A DNA stretch of 29,371 nucleotides. Source: a virus. The stretch covers positions 1-29,371 of the IMG/VR virus record IMGVR_UViG_3300025873_000027; one strand, given 5' to 3'. This document shows, one piece after another, positions 1 to 6,552 of the stretch (position 1 is its first letter; every line of letters begins with the position of its first letter). The position numbers and the translations under genes are program-made. Below the pieces are notes generated by a model. The model was not told the DNA's origin. It ran no database searches and saw only the letters and a program-made list of their open reading frames with translations.

Positions 1-77
1 GTTTCGGGCAATTTTTTGCTAGTGATCTGGACACCCCCAGCTATGTATATATATAATTATATCGATATGTTATAGTA

Positions 78-119
78 GTATTCATTGCATACTATATGAT
101 GGTATTCATTGCATACTAT
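78..119. repeat. Tandem 15-bp dyads, likely operators
   Basis: The 18-mer GTATTCATTGCATACTAT occurs at 78-95 and again at 102-119, exactly 24 bp apart. Within it GTATTCA-T-TGCATAC is an inverted repeat with six of seven matching positions, which is the form of a dimeric repressor site. The core TTGCATACTAT recurs at 2659-2669 on the other side of the adjacent minus operon. A repressor or replication iteron is possible; the cognate protein is not evident. Confidence 0.6.
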
Positions 120-287
120 TATATTAGTAGCTTAATTTATAATGATTCTAATAGGATAAACAAGGCACAAAAAAAATAGCACTAACAATGTAGTACTACA
201 GTATTGATACGATTTATACGATGCTAGGCAATCTTAGTATGCTCTAATCGATTTAACTTCATTATATATACACAAGTATACAAGCAT

Positions 288-313
288 AAAAAAAGAGCCG
301 TTAAATAGACTCT
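288..313 (-). terminator. Weak minus-strand intrinsic terminator
   Basis: Read on the minus strand, AGAGTC and GGCTCT form a six-pair stem with one G-U pair, an eight-base loop and a following run of T. It is a second candidate end for transcripts of the 473-2398 operon that pass the hairpin at 424-448. Confidence 0.45.
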
Positions 314-363
314 AAATTAGTTTATATTAATATAGCTATATAAAGCTCAGAAATTAGCACAAT

Positions 364-389
364 AACATATATAACTTTCTATATATGTT
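364..389. repeat. 10-bp inverted repeat AACATATATA / TATATATGTT
   Basis: Perfect 10-bp arms (364-373 and 380-389) are separated by ACTTTC. The arms are almost pure AT. It could be an extruding hairpin or a protein-binding dyad; there is no T run that would make it a terminator. Confidence 0.5.
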
Positions 390-423
390 TACCTGGCGTT
401 GATAGATCAAAAATTTTAGCCAC

Positions 424-448
424 AAAAAAAGCCTCAATAAAGAGGCTT
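424..448 (-). terminator. Intrinsic terminator of the 473-2398 operon
   Basis: On the minus strand AAGCCTC and GAGGCTT (perfect 7-bp stem, loop of six) are followed by a run of about seven T. It lies 25 bp past the stop codon of the last small gene (473-637), as expected for the end of that operon. Confidence 0.75.
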
Positions 449-472
449 AATTTAGTATTCAAAAACATAAAT

Positions 473-637
473 CTACATATATATATAATACTCACTATTC
501 CAATATATATAAATTTGCTTCAGCGTAAAGGCTTTTTTATATTGTATGCATTGGCAACGGTAATGATTAGAATTTACCTTAATAACATTGTCCGAATTTA
601 GCCACTCAATAAATAAATCTTTCTTTGTATTCTTCAT
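473..637 (-). CDS. 54-aa hypothetical protein, last gene of minus operon
   Basis: A 54-codon reading frame begins MKNTKKDLFIEWLNS and ends in an aromatic, Tyr/Ile-rich tail. It has a paired-cysteine RCQC near residues 27-30. It starts 19 bp after the stop of the upstream gene (656-988), with an A-rich leader typical of Bacteroidota initiation regions, and is followed by a terminator. I recognise no family. Its position, direction and tight spacing support it being real. Confidence 0.55.
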   Translation of the reverse strand: MKNTKKDLFIEWLNSDNVIKVNSNHYRCQCIQYKKAFTLKQIYIYWNSEYYIYM

Positions 638-655
638 AGTGTTTTTTTTAGTTGT

Positions 656-988
656 TTATATATGCTTCTGAATGTAATAAAGTTTATTACTATTAATGTA
701 GTAATAGTATAACCGTTCTAAATTCACGCCTTGCGAACTATTTAATCCGATAAAATGCTTAGGGTTATTTTGCGCTAATTTAATCCATTGTTTGCAGGTA
801 TATAGTCTATCGAATGTTCTACGGTTAGTTTGTACGGAATTGCTTACAATGTGCTTAAAATGCTTTATTTGCTCATTCAAAGCAAATAATAAAGCATCGT
901 TATACTCTTCAAATTTATAAACCGTTTCAATTTCTTTTGTGCCAAAAAATAGGCGCTTTTCTGTAGTTACTTGGGTTATTTTATACAT
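656..988 (-). CDS. 110-aa hypothetical protein
   Basis: Basic, Tyr/Asn-rich protein of 110 residues that I do not recognise. The N-terminal half (MYKITQVTTEKRLFFGTKEI) looks beta-stranded, and the middle (about 45-85) is helical with Lys, Asn and Gln. No signal peptide or membrane segment is visible. It sits 11 bp downstream of the 1000-1377 gene and 19 bp upstream of the 54-aa gene, so it is clearly part of the same minus-strand operon. Base composition is more AT-rich than in the late genes. Confidence 0.7.
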   Translation of the reverse strand: MYKITQVTTEKRLFFGTKEIETVYKFEEYNDALLFALNEQIKHFKHIVSNSVQTNRRTFDRLYTCKQWIKLAQNNPKHFIGLNSSQGVNLERLYYYYINSNKLYYIQKHI

Positions 989-999
989 AGTCTTTTCTT

Positions 1000-1377
1000 T
1001 TAGTAGTTAAGTAAATATTTACGAATTTCTAAAGCGTTATTGTTAATCTGCATAAATTCACGAAATAAACTTATATCATAAAAATAAACTTTATTTGCGC
1101 AATTTTCAGACTCACGGCAAAGTATATTGGAATAGTAAATCAACAAAGATATTCTATCTTTTTCGTGTATTGCCACTTTTTGAATGCCATAATTAGCTTC
1201 AAAATTACTGTAGAATTCTTTGCTTATTTTTTCGAATTGTAAATTTATCTTTTCTATTATTTCGGGATTAGTTCGCTTTAATCCCAAATTAAATAAATAG
1301 TCTAAATTGTTAAGTTGCAAATTTAGCGTATTGATTACTACTAAATTATTATTTGCGTTAAATTGTGCTTCATTCAT
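1000..1377 (-). CDS. 125-aa hypothetical helical protein
   Basis: Unrecognised protein of 125 residues, largely alpha-helical and rich in Asn, Leu and Ile; helices around 35-60 (PEIIEKINLQFEKISKEFYS) could form a coiled coil. Two cysteines (CRESENC, about 88-94) are close together. The start is supported by AAGAGGAAT six bases before ATG, one of the better ribosome-binding sites in this operon. It lies between the GP88-like gene (33-bp gap) and the 110-aa gene (11-bp gap). Confidence 0.75.
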   Translation of the reverse strand: MNEAQFNANNNLVVINTLNLQLNNLDYLFNLGLKRTNPEIIEKINLQFEKISKEFYSNFEANYGIQKVAIHEKDRISLLIYYSNILCRESENCANKVYFYDISLFREFMQINNNALEIRKYLLNY

Positions 1378-1410
1378 AATTCCTCTTGTTTAAGTTAGTA
1401 AGCGTTTAAT

Positions 1411-2061
1411 CTAGTGTATAATTAAGCCTATTTTATGGCTCTCTTTTGATATGGCTATTAAATCATTTTTTGAAGCGTTAATATATCCTGCATTAATTAA
1501 GTCCGTTTCGCTTTCAAAAATTTTAGAATGTCTGTCTTTTGATTCATTAATTAACTTGTCATTTTTTGAACCTAAAGAAAAAATAAGCGTTAAATTTTCA
1601 GGTATTGATTCAGTTAATTTATCAAATAAAATTTTGCTTTTTGTGTATGCGTAAAATTGAACATTCGAAAATTTGTTTATAATTTCGAACCAACTATTAA
1701 TATACTCAAAATTGTAAAAATCGCCACTATCGTGAATTCGAACGTGCGAAGCTTTTCTTCGCTCTATTGCATTTGTCATTTTTTCAATGAATAGGCTTTT
1801 TTCTTTAGTCAACAAATATCTTTTTTCATACGCTTTTTTAGTATTTGTCCATATAAACGAACCTTTTCGGGCATAGCAAAATTTTGCGCATTCACCTGCA
1901 AAAGGACAAGTTGCTTTCCCTGTTGTGTGGCTTCTTAAGGCAGTAATGCCAAAATTGTAAAGTCTTATATTATTTTCTTTCGATGTTTTACGCATCTTGT
2001 CATTTTGCGTTAAAATTTGAGTATGTTTCAAATCAAATAAATCTTGTGTAGTGAATTTCAT
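1411..2061 (-). CDS. GP88-family protein
   Basis: A 216-residue protein resembling the phage GP88 family (gene product 88), whose biochemical role is not established. Diagnostic stretches are the cysteine cluster CPFAGECAKFCYARKG at about residues 52-67, the HDSGDFYN segment near 110-117, and the FYAYTKSK segment near 136-143. These occur in the same order and spacing as I recall for the family. The cluster spacing resembles metal- or iron-sulfur-binding Cys motifs, but I would not call it radical SAM from sequence alone. The second cysteine cluster I remember in the C-terminal part of many members is absent here, and the protein ends with KIGLIIH. The start lies 4 bp after the stop of a two-TM small protein. 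Confidence 0.7.
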   Translation of the reverse strand: MKFTTQDLFDLKHTQILTQNDKMRKTSKENNIRLYNFGITALRSHTTGKATCPFAGECAKFCYARKGSFIWTNTKKAYEKRYLLTKEKSLFIEKMTNAIERRKASHVRIHDSGDFYNFEYINSWFEIINKFSNVQFYAYTKSKILFDKLTESIPENLTLIFSLGSKNDKLINESKDRHSKIFESETDLINAGYINASKNDLIAISKESHKIGLIIH

Positions 2062-2065
2062 AGTT

Positions 2066-2242
2066 TTATATTTTTCCTGTTAAAATAATCTGAGCTATTG
2101 CGAATTCTATTGCCACGCAAAAAAGCATTGCAATTGGCAAATCTAAAAAGTAGAAAATTGTAATCAATACAATTGAGCCAAATAAGCCCACAAATAATAT
2201 GCAAGCTGCAAAATGTAGTAAGTGAATTAAAAAAGTCTTCAT
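2066..2242 (-). CDS. 58-aa small membrane protein
   Basis: A 58-residue reading frame beginning MKTFLIHLLHFAACILFVGL. Two hydrophobic stretches (about 4-31 and 34-54) separated by a short Asp/Pro turn suggest a two-pass membrane hairpin with short ends. It fits exactly between its neighbours: 3 bp after the 50-aa gene and 4 bp before the GP88-like gene. That packing is the main evidence that it is translated. Function unknown. Confidence 0.6.
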   Translation of the reverse strand: MKTFLIHLLHFAACILFVGLFGSIVLITIFYFLDLPIAMLFCVAIEFAIAQIILTGKI

Positions 2243-2245
2243 AAG

Positions 2246-2398
2246 TTAGTTTTTAGAATTAAAATAATTTGTATAAAAAGGCATAAAAAAAGAACGATAA
2301 AGAATTTTGTATTTATAAACAAAAATAAAATTTTCTGTTTCTTCAGCTCTTAAAGCTAGTTCAAATTTAGTCTGTTGTAAAGGTGCAAAATGTCGCAT
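2246..2398 (-). CDS. 50-aa hypothetical protein, first gene of minus operon
   Basis: A 50-residue basic, aromatic-rich reading frame (MRHFAPLQQTKFELALRAEE, then many Tyr, Phe and Lys). It is the first reading frame downstream of the promoter at 2440-2470, with a leader of roughly 35 bases, and stops 3 bp before the next small gene. No family recognised. A leader peptide is an alternative reading. Confidence 0.5.
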   Translation of the reverse strand: MRHFAPLQQTKFELALRAEETENFIFVYKYKILYRSFFMPFYTNYFNSKN

Positions 2399-2439
2399 AG
2401 TTTGAAAATTTAGGTAGTTAGTTAGTGATTAAGAATAGC

Positions 2440-2470
2440 CAAATATAAACAATTGTTTAAAACCATACAA
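2440..2470 (-). promoter_or_regulatory. Bacteroidota-type promoter for minus operon
   Basis: On the minus strand TTG (2470-2468) is followed after exactly 20 bp by TATATTTG (2447-2440), matching the -33 TTG / -7 TAnnTTTG promoter form of Bacteroidota housekeeping sigma factor. It points at the 50-aa gene starting at 2398. Confidence 0.75.
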
Positions 2471-2494
2471 GAAAAAACGAAAATAATATAAGGA

Positions 2495-2591
2495 ACACAC
2501 ACGCACGCACACGCACACGCACACACACGCACGCACACACACGCACACACACGCACGCACACACACGCACGCACGCACACGCACGTATATA
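2495..2591. repeat. 97-bp alternating purine-pyrimidine (AC/GC) tract
   Basis: Every step from 2495 to 2591 alternates purine and pyrimidine, mostly AC and GC dinucleotides in an irregular order, ending GCACGTATATA. Such sequence can adopt left-handed Z-DNA under negative supercoiling. It lies between two divergent promoters and is strikingly different in composition from the AT-rich surroundings. Length may vary between isolates by slippage. Confidence 0.9.
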
Positions 2592-2719
2592 AAAATAATT
2601 CAATAATCCTAATTTAAACCTGGTTTTTTCAAATTAAGTGAATTTAATTTTGTTATGCTTGCATACTATAGGCAAAATAAAACACCACAAAAAAACATAT
2701 AGACAAAGCAAGATATATA

Positions 2720-2817
2720 GATCACTCGATATGTAGCCTCCCCTACTCCACCGATATTTTCGAGTTCAAACCTCCTCTCCCCTACCGCCTGGAGCTGTTT
2801 GGATCGTTTTTTTTTTT
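2720..2817 (+). other. Pyrimidine-rich block ending in hairpin and T11
   Basis: A C/T-rich stretch (2736-2790) with two related pyrimidine runs, CCTCCCCTACTCC and CCTCTCCCCTACC. CTCGA (2725-2729) can pair with TCGAG (2760-2764). CAAAC-CTCC (2767-2775) can pair with GGAG-CT-GTTTG (2791-2801), and an 11-T run follows at 2807-2817. This could be a small RNA with a terminator, or part of an origin. No gene is evident between 2471 and 3000; the AT-rich part 2818-2935 shows nothing else I can name. Confidence 0.4.
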
Positions 2818-2935
2818 CTATTTACTATTATTAATTAAAAATTGTGGTAGTTTTAAATAATTTTGAAGTGATTTCTAATTAAAAACAAATCGATTTGATT
2901 TAAAATAACTTTATTAAAGTTTTTTAATTTATGAC

Positions 2936-2966
2936 TTGTGAGATAAAATAAAGTTTCTTACATTTG
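2936..2966 (+). promoter_or_regulatory. Promoter of the early/replication operon
   Basis: TTG at 2936-2938 and TACATTTG at 2959-2966 are 20 bp apart, the same architecture and spacing as the divergent promoter at 2440-2470. Transcription would begin near 2973 and lead directly into the gene at 3001, which has TTTTGAGAG before its ATG. Confidence 0.75.
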
Positions 2967-3000
2967 TTAAAGAATTACAAACCAAAAATCATTTTGAGAG

Positions 3001-3273
3001 ATGAGAAAAGAATTAACTAAAACGGTTCGACCTTATATAATAGAAGGTTGGAATGCTAATAACGAAATTGAAGCTTACGATTGCAAAGTAAGTTTCGCTA
3101 CTTTCCCCCAAGATTTTGATGGTTCTAATTACCCTAGGATTAGATTTGATATTATATTGATGAATGGTCAAACACAAGACAATTTTCATTGTGCAAAACC
3201 ATTTGTCGATATGATTCAATGTATATCTAATCAGCTATATAATAAGATAGGTGGGTTAGACCCTGAAGCGTAA
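3001..3273 (+). CDS. 90-aa hypothetical protein, first early gene
   Basis: First gene behind the early promoter. The 90-residue product begins MRKELTKTVRPYIIEGW and is mostly beta-strand-like through residue 60 (alternating hydrophobic residues, FDIILMNGQ), with a short helix at the end. I recognise no family. First position in the early operon is where host-takeover or regulatory proteins often sit, but nothing in the sequence shows that. A 100-bp gene-free gap follows. Confidence 0.7.
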   Translation: MRKELTKTVRPYIIEGWNANNEIEAYDCKVSFATFPQDFDGSNYPRIRFDIILMNGQTQDNFHCAKPFVDMIQCISNQLYNKIGGLDPEA

Positions 3274-3373
3274 GGTGTCAATAGTGAAAGTTCCATTTTG
3301 GAGAGTGTAGGATTTAAGAAAACATACCGCCCCTCCTATTATTAACAAGAGTAAACATAAATTAGTAAGTATT

Positions 3374-3862
3374 ATGAACGGACATTGGAAGAAACAGTTT
3401 AACTATGAGTATCTAGGATCGTACTCGTTAGAAGGGAAACGAGAGATTGTAGTAAGTATTAAGGGAGTCGGTTCGGCTAAAGTAACAGGTCAGAACGGAA
3501 GAAAGGAGGATTGTTTTGTTGTATATTTCAACGAGATGGATAAGCCGATGATACTCAATCGAACTAACGCAAAGGCAATCGAGAAGGTAGCTGGTAGTGG
3601 GTTAGTAGAGGATTGGGTTACTGTTAGGGTTACTCTGTATGTAGAGAAGGGAGTTAAGGCTTTTGGTGATGTTGTAGATGCTCTTAGGATTAGAGATAAG
3701 AAGCCTAGTCAGAATAAGATGACTAAGGAAGTTGAAACTGCTATGTTAGATGCTATTAAGAGTGGTCAAGTAGGCAAGGTAGAATTAGCTGTATCAAAGT
3801 ACACAATGAATAACACTCAAGAGCAAGCTATTATGAACGCATTAAAGGAGGCTAAAGGATGA
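3374..3862 (+). CDS. 162-aa hypothetical early protein
   Basis: 162 residues in two parts: a beta-rich N-terminal region to about 112 (repeated strand patterns such as KREIVVSIKGVGSAKVTG) and a helical C-terminal tail from about 115 (MTKEVETAMLDAIKSGQ). No family is recognised with confidence. Its 3' end overlaps the next small gene by four bases (ATGA), and the PD-(D/E)XK nuclease follows closely, so it may act with that nuclease in DNA recombination or replication; that is inference from position only. Confidence 0.75.
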   Translation: MNGHWKKQFNYEYLGSYSLEGKREIVVSIKGVGSAKVTGQNGRKEDCFVVYFNEMDKPMILNRTNAKAIEKVAGSGLVEDWVTVRVTLYVEKGVKAFGDVVDALRIRDKKPSQNKMTKEVETAMLDAIKSGQVGKVELAVSKYTMNNTQEQAIMNALKEAKG

Positions 3863-4032
3863 TTCACATTATATTATATTGGATTTTATCTATTGCTGAT
3901 GCACCTATATTTATATGGATTGCATTTTGGTTACACTTAGTTGGTAGTATGTTTCAATTTTTGGGTAGCTTTTTCAAAGGAAAATCCGACAGCATAAATC
4001 TGAAAGACATAGGAAGAGATGAAGAATTTTAA
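3859..4032 (+). CDS. 57-aa single-pass membrane protein
   Basis: A 57-residue frame starting at the ATGA overlap with the previous stop and overlapping the next gene by 14 bases. Residues 3-39 are strongly hydrophobic (IIL, IFIWIAFWLHLVG, MFQFLG), with a charged C-terminal tail (KDIGRDEEF). Translational coupling on both sides is the main evidence. A membrane protein placed next to an exonuclease gene is unexplained; I cannot assign a role. Confidence 0.6.
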   Translation: MIHIILYWILSIADAPIFIWIAFWLHLVGSMFQFLGSFFKGKSDSINLKDIGRDEEF

Positions 4033-4792
4033 CGATGACAGCGAGTACTACGGTGATTGGGAGTGGACTACTAATTCTCAATTAGGTTATGTACAGAAGT
4101 CTCCTTCATTCTATTGGATGATGCGTAATGGAGGCAAGATAGATGGACCAGCTTTAAGGTTCGGTAATCTGTTTCACACTTTAGTCCTTGAGCCACAAGA
4201 GTACGCTGAGAGATTCGTGATCTTTAATCCTGAAGACAGACCTGATAAGTTAAAGGGGATGACAGCTAAGTTTAATAAAGCTTGGAAAGCCCGATTAGAA
4301 GAGACTTGTAAGGAGGAGGGTAAATTACTAATGAGCCTTGATGATTACGAGTTAGCTCTAAGGCTTCGTAATAAGATGGAGGGAGTCCAGGAGATTAAGT
4401 CTATGTTGGATGCTTCTGAGAAGGAAGTTCCAAAGACTTGGGTGGATTTCAACACAATGAGTAAGTGTAAAGGTAAATGTGATATGATTATCGATGGTGA
4501 TGTGATTGTGGATATTAAGACCACAGGAACAGACATCAAAGATTTCAGAAGGAAAGCTTACAACTATGGTTATCATCGACAGGCTGCTTTTTATCTTGAT
4601 GGTTTTGAGGCTAAAGAGTTTATATTCGTAGTGATAGAAACGAAAGCTCCACATCAGATAGGAGTGTTTAGGGCTTCAGAAGATTTCCTTTCAAGAGGAA
4701 GAGAGGAATATATTAGTTTATTAGAAACAAAAAAGCGATATTGCGAAAGTAATACACAAGCTACTAACCACATTATACACGAAGAATTATGA
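4019..4792 (+). CDS. PD-(D/E)XK phage exonuclease (DUF3799/RecE-like)
   Basis: Predicted DNA exonuclease of the PD-(D/E)XK superfamily, resembling DUF3799 / RecE-type nucleases found in phage recombination modules. The expected motif series is present: a helical FGNLFHTLVLEP with H53, then the core KGKCDMIIDG...VDIKTTG with D155, D165 and K167 as metal-binding and catalytic residues, then the YGYHRQAAFYLDG helix with Q188. Length (257 aa) fits the family. It would resect double-stranded DNA ends to single strands for annealing. No single-strand annealing protein is recognised next to it; the unknown 162-aa protein upstream is one candidate partner. RBS AGGAAGAG lies just before the start. It overlaps the DnaA-like gene by 4 bp (ATGA). 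Confidence 0.85.
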   Translation: MKNFNDDSEYYGDWEWTTNSQLGYVQKSPSFYWMMRNGGKIDGPALRFGNLFHTLVLEPQEYAERFVIFNPEDRPDKLKGMTAKFNKAWKARLEETCKEEGKLLMSLDDYELALRLRNKMEGVQEIKSMLDASEKEVPKTWVDFNTMSKCKGKCDMIIDGDVIVDIKTTGTDIKDFRRKAYNYGYHRQAAFYLDGFEAKEFIFVVIETKAPHQIGVFRASEDFLSRGREEYISLLETKKRYCESNTQATNHIIHEEL

Positions 4793-5232
4793 GAGATACT
4801 TCAACAATAACAGACAAAGAAAAGTTAGCACTACGAGATGCTGTTGAGTTTTCTTGCGATTATTGGATGGTTGATCCATCAATGATATTTAGTAAGGACA
4901 GAGCAAGACGATTAGTTTATGCTCGACATTCAGCTAAATACTACCTTACCTATCTACACAAGAATCTATCCCTTCCTAAGATAGCTCAGTTAACAGAATG
5001 TGACCATTCTTCTGTTATTCATTCCAGAGATACCTTTGAAGATTTAACCTACAGCGAATCTGATTTTGCTATATTAAAGAGGAGATTAGTTGTTCGTAAG
5101 GATAAGAATGAATTGGAAGGGATTACCAAAACTCTATTTACTGAAATCCAAACAATAATCACAACCAAATTATCGATTGATGCTAAGACAGAAGCGATGA
5201 TTGATTTATTCAAGCAATATGAAAATAGATAG
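4789..5232 (+). CDS. Stand-alone DnaA domain IV-like DNA-binding protein
   Basis: 147 residues. Positions about 38-85 match DnaA domain IV, the helix-turn-helix that reads DnaA boxes: basic ARRLVYARHSAKYYL, then LSLPKIAQLTECDHSSVIHS, where DnaA proteins have the DHTTVLHA signature. There is no AAA+ ATPase, so it cannot act as an initiator motor alone. The remaining C-terminal part (90-147) is helical and unrecognised. Placed between a nuclease and the SSB-like gene in the replication operon, it may bind an origin, compete with host DnaA, or load other factors. I found no canonical TTATNCACA box in the control region at 2471-3000. Confidence 0.8.
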   Translation: MRDTSTITDKEKLALRDAVEFSCDYWMVDPSMIFSKDRARRLVYARHSAKYYLTYLHKNLSLPKIAQLTECDHSSVIHSRDTFEDLTYSESDFAILKRRLVVRKDKNELEGITKTLFTEIQTIITTKLSIDAKTEAMIDLFKQYENR

Positions 5233-5452
5233 AATTGATGTAGCTACGGAGGAAATCGTAGAAAACTGTGATGAGTATTTAATCATATCCTGTGAGTTTA
5301 AAAAGGGTGATGAGTATGTTACAAGGGCAAATGTTAGTACAGATGGAGAGTTATTAAGTGAAGCCCTCGTAGAAGAGATGTTATTAAGTGAGGAGTTAGC
5401 GGACTTCCTAATAAAAACAGTCCGAGATTATGAAATCCAAAAACCAAACTAA
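5219..5452 (+). CDS. 77-aa acidic hypothetical protein
   Basis: The frame can be opened at a TTG (5201), but the ATG at 5219, overlapping the previous stop by 14 bases, is the likelier start and gives 77 residues (MKIDRIDVATEEIVENCDEY). About 20 Asp/Glu against 8 Lys/Arg make it clearly acidic, with a beta-rich N-terminal half and a helical second half (ELLSEALVEEMLLSEELADF). No family recognised. Its position directly before the SSB-like gene suggests a replication accessory or a protein-binding partner. Confidence 0.65.
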   Translation: MKIDRIDVATEEIVENCDEYLIISCEFKKGDEYVTRANVSTDGELLSEALVEEMLLSEELADFLIKTVRDYEIQKPN

Positions 5453-5459
5453 AAGAGTT

Positions 5460-5819
5460 ATGGGAAATTTAGAGATGAAAGGAACAATTAAGGTTGTTTC
5501 AGAAGTACAAGAAGGAACAGCTAAGAGTTCAGGTAACGCTTGGAAGAAGTTAACCTTCGTAATTGAAACTGGAGGAGAGTATTCAAAAGATGTAGCTTTC
5601 ACCGTGTTCGGAGAAGAGAAGGTAGATAACTTTCTAAAGTTTAACAAAGTTGGTCAATCTGTAGATGTTAGCTTTAATGCTGAGTCGAGAGAGTTTAACG
5701 AAAGGTACTATACCGACCTTCAAGCTTGGAAGATATTTACTTCTACTGATGAGAATGGTAAAGAACCTGTTGCTGCCGAATCAAACGGATTCAGTAAAGC
5801 AAGCGACTTACCGTTCTAA
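5460..5819 (+). CDS. SSB-like OB-fold protein (DUF3127)
   Basis: Resembles the DUF3127 family of Bacteroidota, OB-fold proteins related to single-stranded DNA-binding protein. The body reads as five strands (EMKGTIKVVSEVQ, WKKLTFVIETGG, KDVAFTVFGEEKV, GQSVDVSFNAESREF, YYTDLQAWKIF) and ends in an acidic flexible tail finishing DLPF, the kind of tip by which SSB recruits partner proteins. Likely covers ssDNA during phage replication and recombination. I choose ATG 5460 because it lies just past the previous stop and follows AAAAGAG; ATG 5430 (overlapping) and ATG 5475 are alternatives. A terminator-like hairpin follows within 10 bp. Confidence 0.8.
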   Translation: MGNLEMKGTIKVVSEVQEGTAKSSGNAWKKLTFVIETGGEYSKDVAFTVFGEEKVDNFLKFNKVGQSVDVSFNAESREFNERYYTDLQAWKIFTSTDENGKEPVAAESNGFSKASDLPF

Positions 5820-5827
5820 GATATATA

Positions 5828-5866
5828 AAGGGGTTGTAAGGGAATATTCTCTTATAGCCCCTTTTA
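5828..5866 (+). terminator. Hairpin terminator/attenuator after SSB-like gene
   Basis: A 16-bp stem (5828-5843 with 5848-5863, three G-U pairs) with the loop ATAT, followed by a short T run. It lies inside the operon, so it probably lowers read-through to the replication genes or stabilises the upstream message rather than ending the operon fully. Confidence 0.65.
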
Positions 5867-5910
5867 TACCACCACTACTACCTAACCTAACCTAAAACGA
5901 TTTGATAACG

Positions 5911-6552
5911 ATGGCTAAAAGATTCACCGACACTACGAAGTGGAATGAAGATTGGTTTCTTGACCTGACTAACCCACATAAATTATTCTGGAATTACATC
6001 TGTGACAATTGCTGTCACGCAGGTATATTCAAACCTAACAAGAGGATGTTCGAACTTCTTGTAGGAGTAAAGATTGACACGGATCAGTTCTTATCCGATG
6101 TAAACAAAGATAAACATAGAGTATTAGTATTGAGTAATGGTAGATGGTATCTAACAGGATTCATCTTATTTCAGTACGGAACGAAACTTAACGATAAGAA
6201 TAGGGTACACAAGTCTATATTAGAGATTCTATTAAAAAACGATATAGTTTGGGAGGATAAAGAAGTACAGCTATCTATTGAATCTGACACTACTAAGTCA
6301 ACAGATAAGTCACCGACTAATAAGGCAACACCACAATCTATTGAGGAAGCAGTAGCCTTCTTTATTGAAAAGGATAGCACTAAGAGAGAGGGTGAGAAGT
6401 TCTACAATTTCTATGGCTCTAAAGGATGGAAGGTAGGTACATCCCCTATGAAGAATTGGCGATTGGCTGCTACTAATTGGATTGGAAGAAACACACAAGC
6501 ACAACCAAGTTCGGATTACTTAGGTAGCCAACTCAAGCAGATGAAATCATAA
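5911..6552 (+). CDS. Phage replication initiator-like protein (O/DnaT-like role)
   Basis: 213 residues from ATG 5911 (a TTG at 5902 would add three residues but is less likely). The N-terminal part, with KRFTDTTKWNEDWFLDL and LFWNYICDNCCHAG, is of the winged-helix type that opens many Bacteroidota phage replication proteins. A Ser/Thr/Lys-rich linker (about 120-145) leads to a C-terminal block (KFYNFYGSKGWKVG, PMKNWRLAATNWI) that I associate with phage helicase-loader/replication proteins. The gene directly precedes and overlaps by one base (TAATG) the helicase gene, the classic initiator-helicase pairing. It probably recognises the origin and recruits the helicase. Family membership is by recall, not search. 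Confidence 0.65.
   Translation: MAKRFTDTTKWNEDWFLDLTNPHKLFWNYICDNCCHAGIFKPNKRMFELLVGVKIDTDQFLSDVNKDKHRVLVLSNGRWYLTGFILFQYGTKLNDKNRVHKSILEILLKNDIVWEDKEVQLSIESDTTKSTDKSPTNKATPQSIEEAVAFFIEKDSTKREGEKFYNFYGSKGWKVGTSPMKNWRLAATNWIGRNTQAQPSSDYLGSQLKQMKS

Larger units (their letters stand above)
1..470. other. Gene-free AT-rich region with dyads and terminators
   Basis: I see no credible coding sequence here on either strand. The stretch holds two tandem 15-bp dyads (78-119), two minus-strand terminator-like hairpins (288-313, 424-448), a long AT inverted repeat (364-389) and small palindromes such as GTAGTACTAC near 195. The first 45 bases are somewhat richer in C and G. It lies downstream of the minus operon and at the window edge, so it may be part of a larger control region. 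Confidence 0.6.

Noticed and set aside
1451-1654. Plus-strand 67-aa frame inside the GP88-like gene
   Set aside because: Antisense shadow of the GP88-like gene in very AT-rich DNA.
2495-2591. CRISPR array or coding minisatellite
   Set aside because: The AC/GC units vary irregularly, there are no spacers, and no open frame uses the tract.
2471-3000. Canonical DnaA boxes at the presumed origin
   Set aside because: I found no TTATNCACA-type sites there, so the origin idea rests only on composition and context.
5201-5218. TTG start for the acidic 77-aa protein
   Set aside because: The ATG at 5219 needs no rare start codon and gives a similar overlap with the preceding gene.
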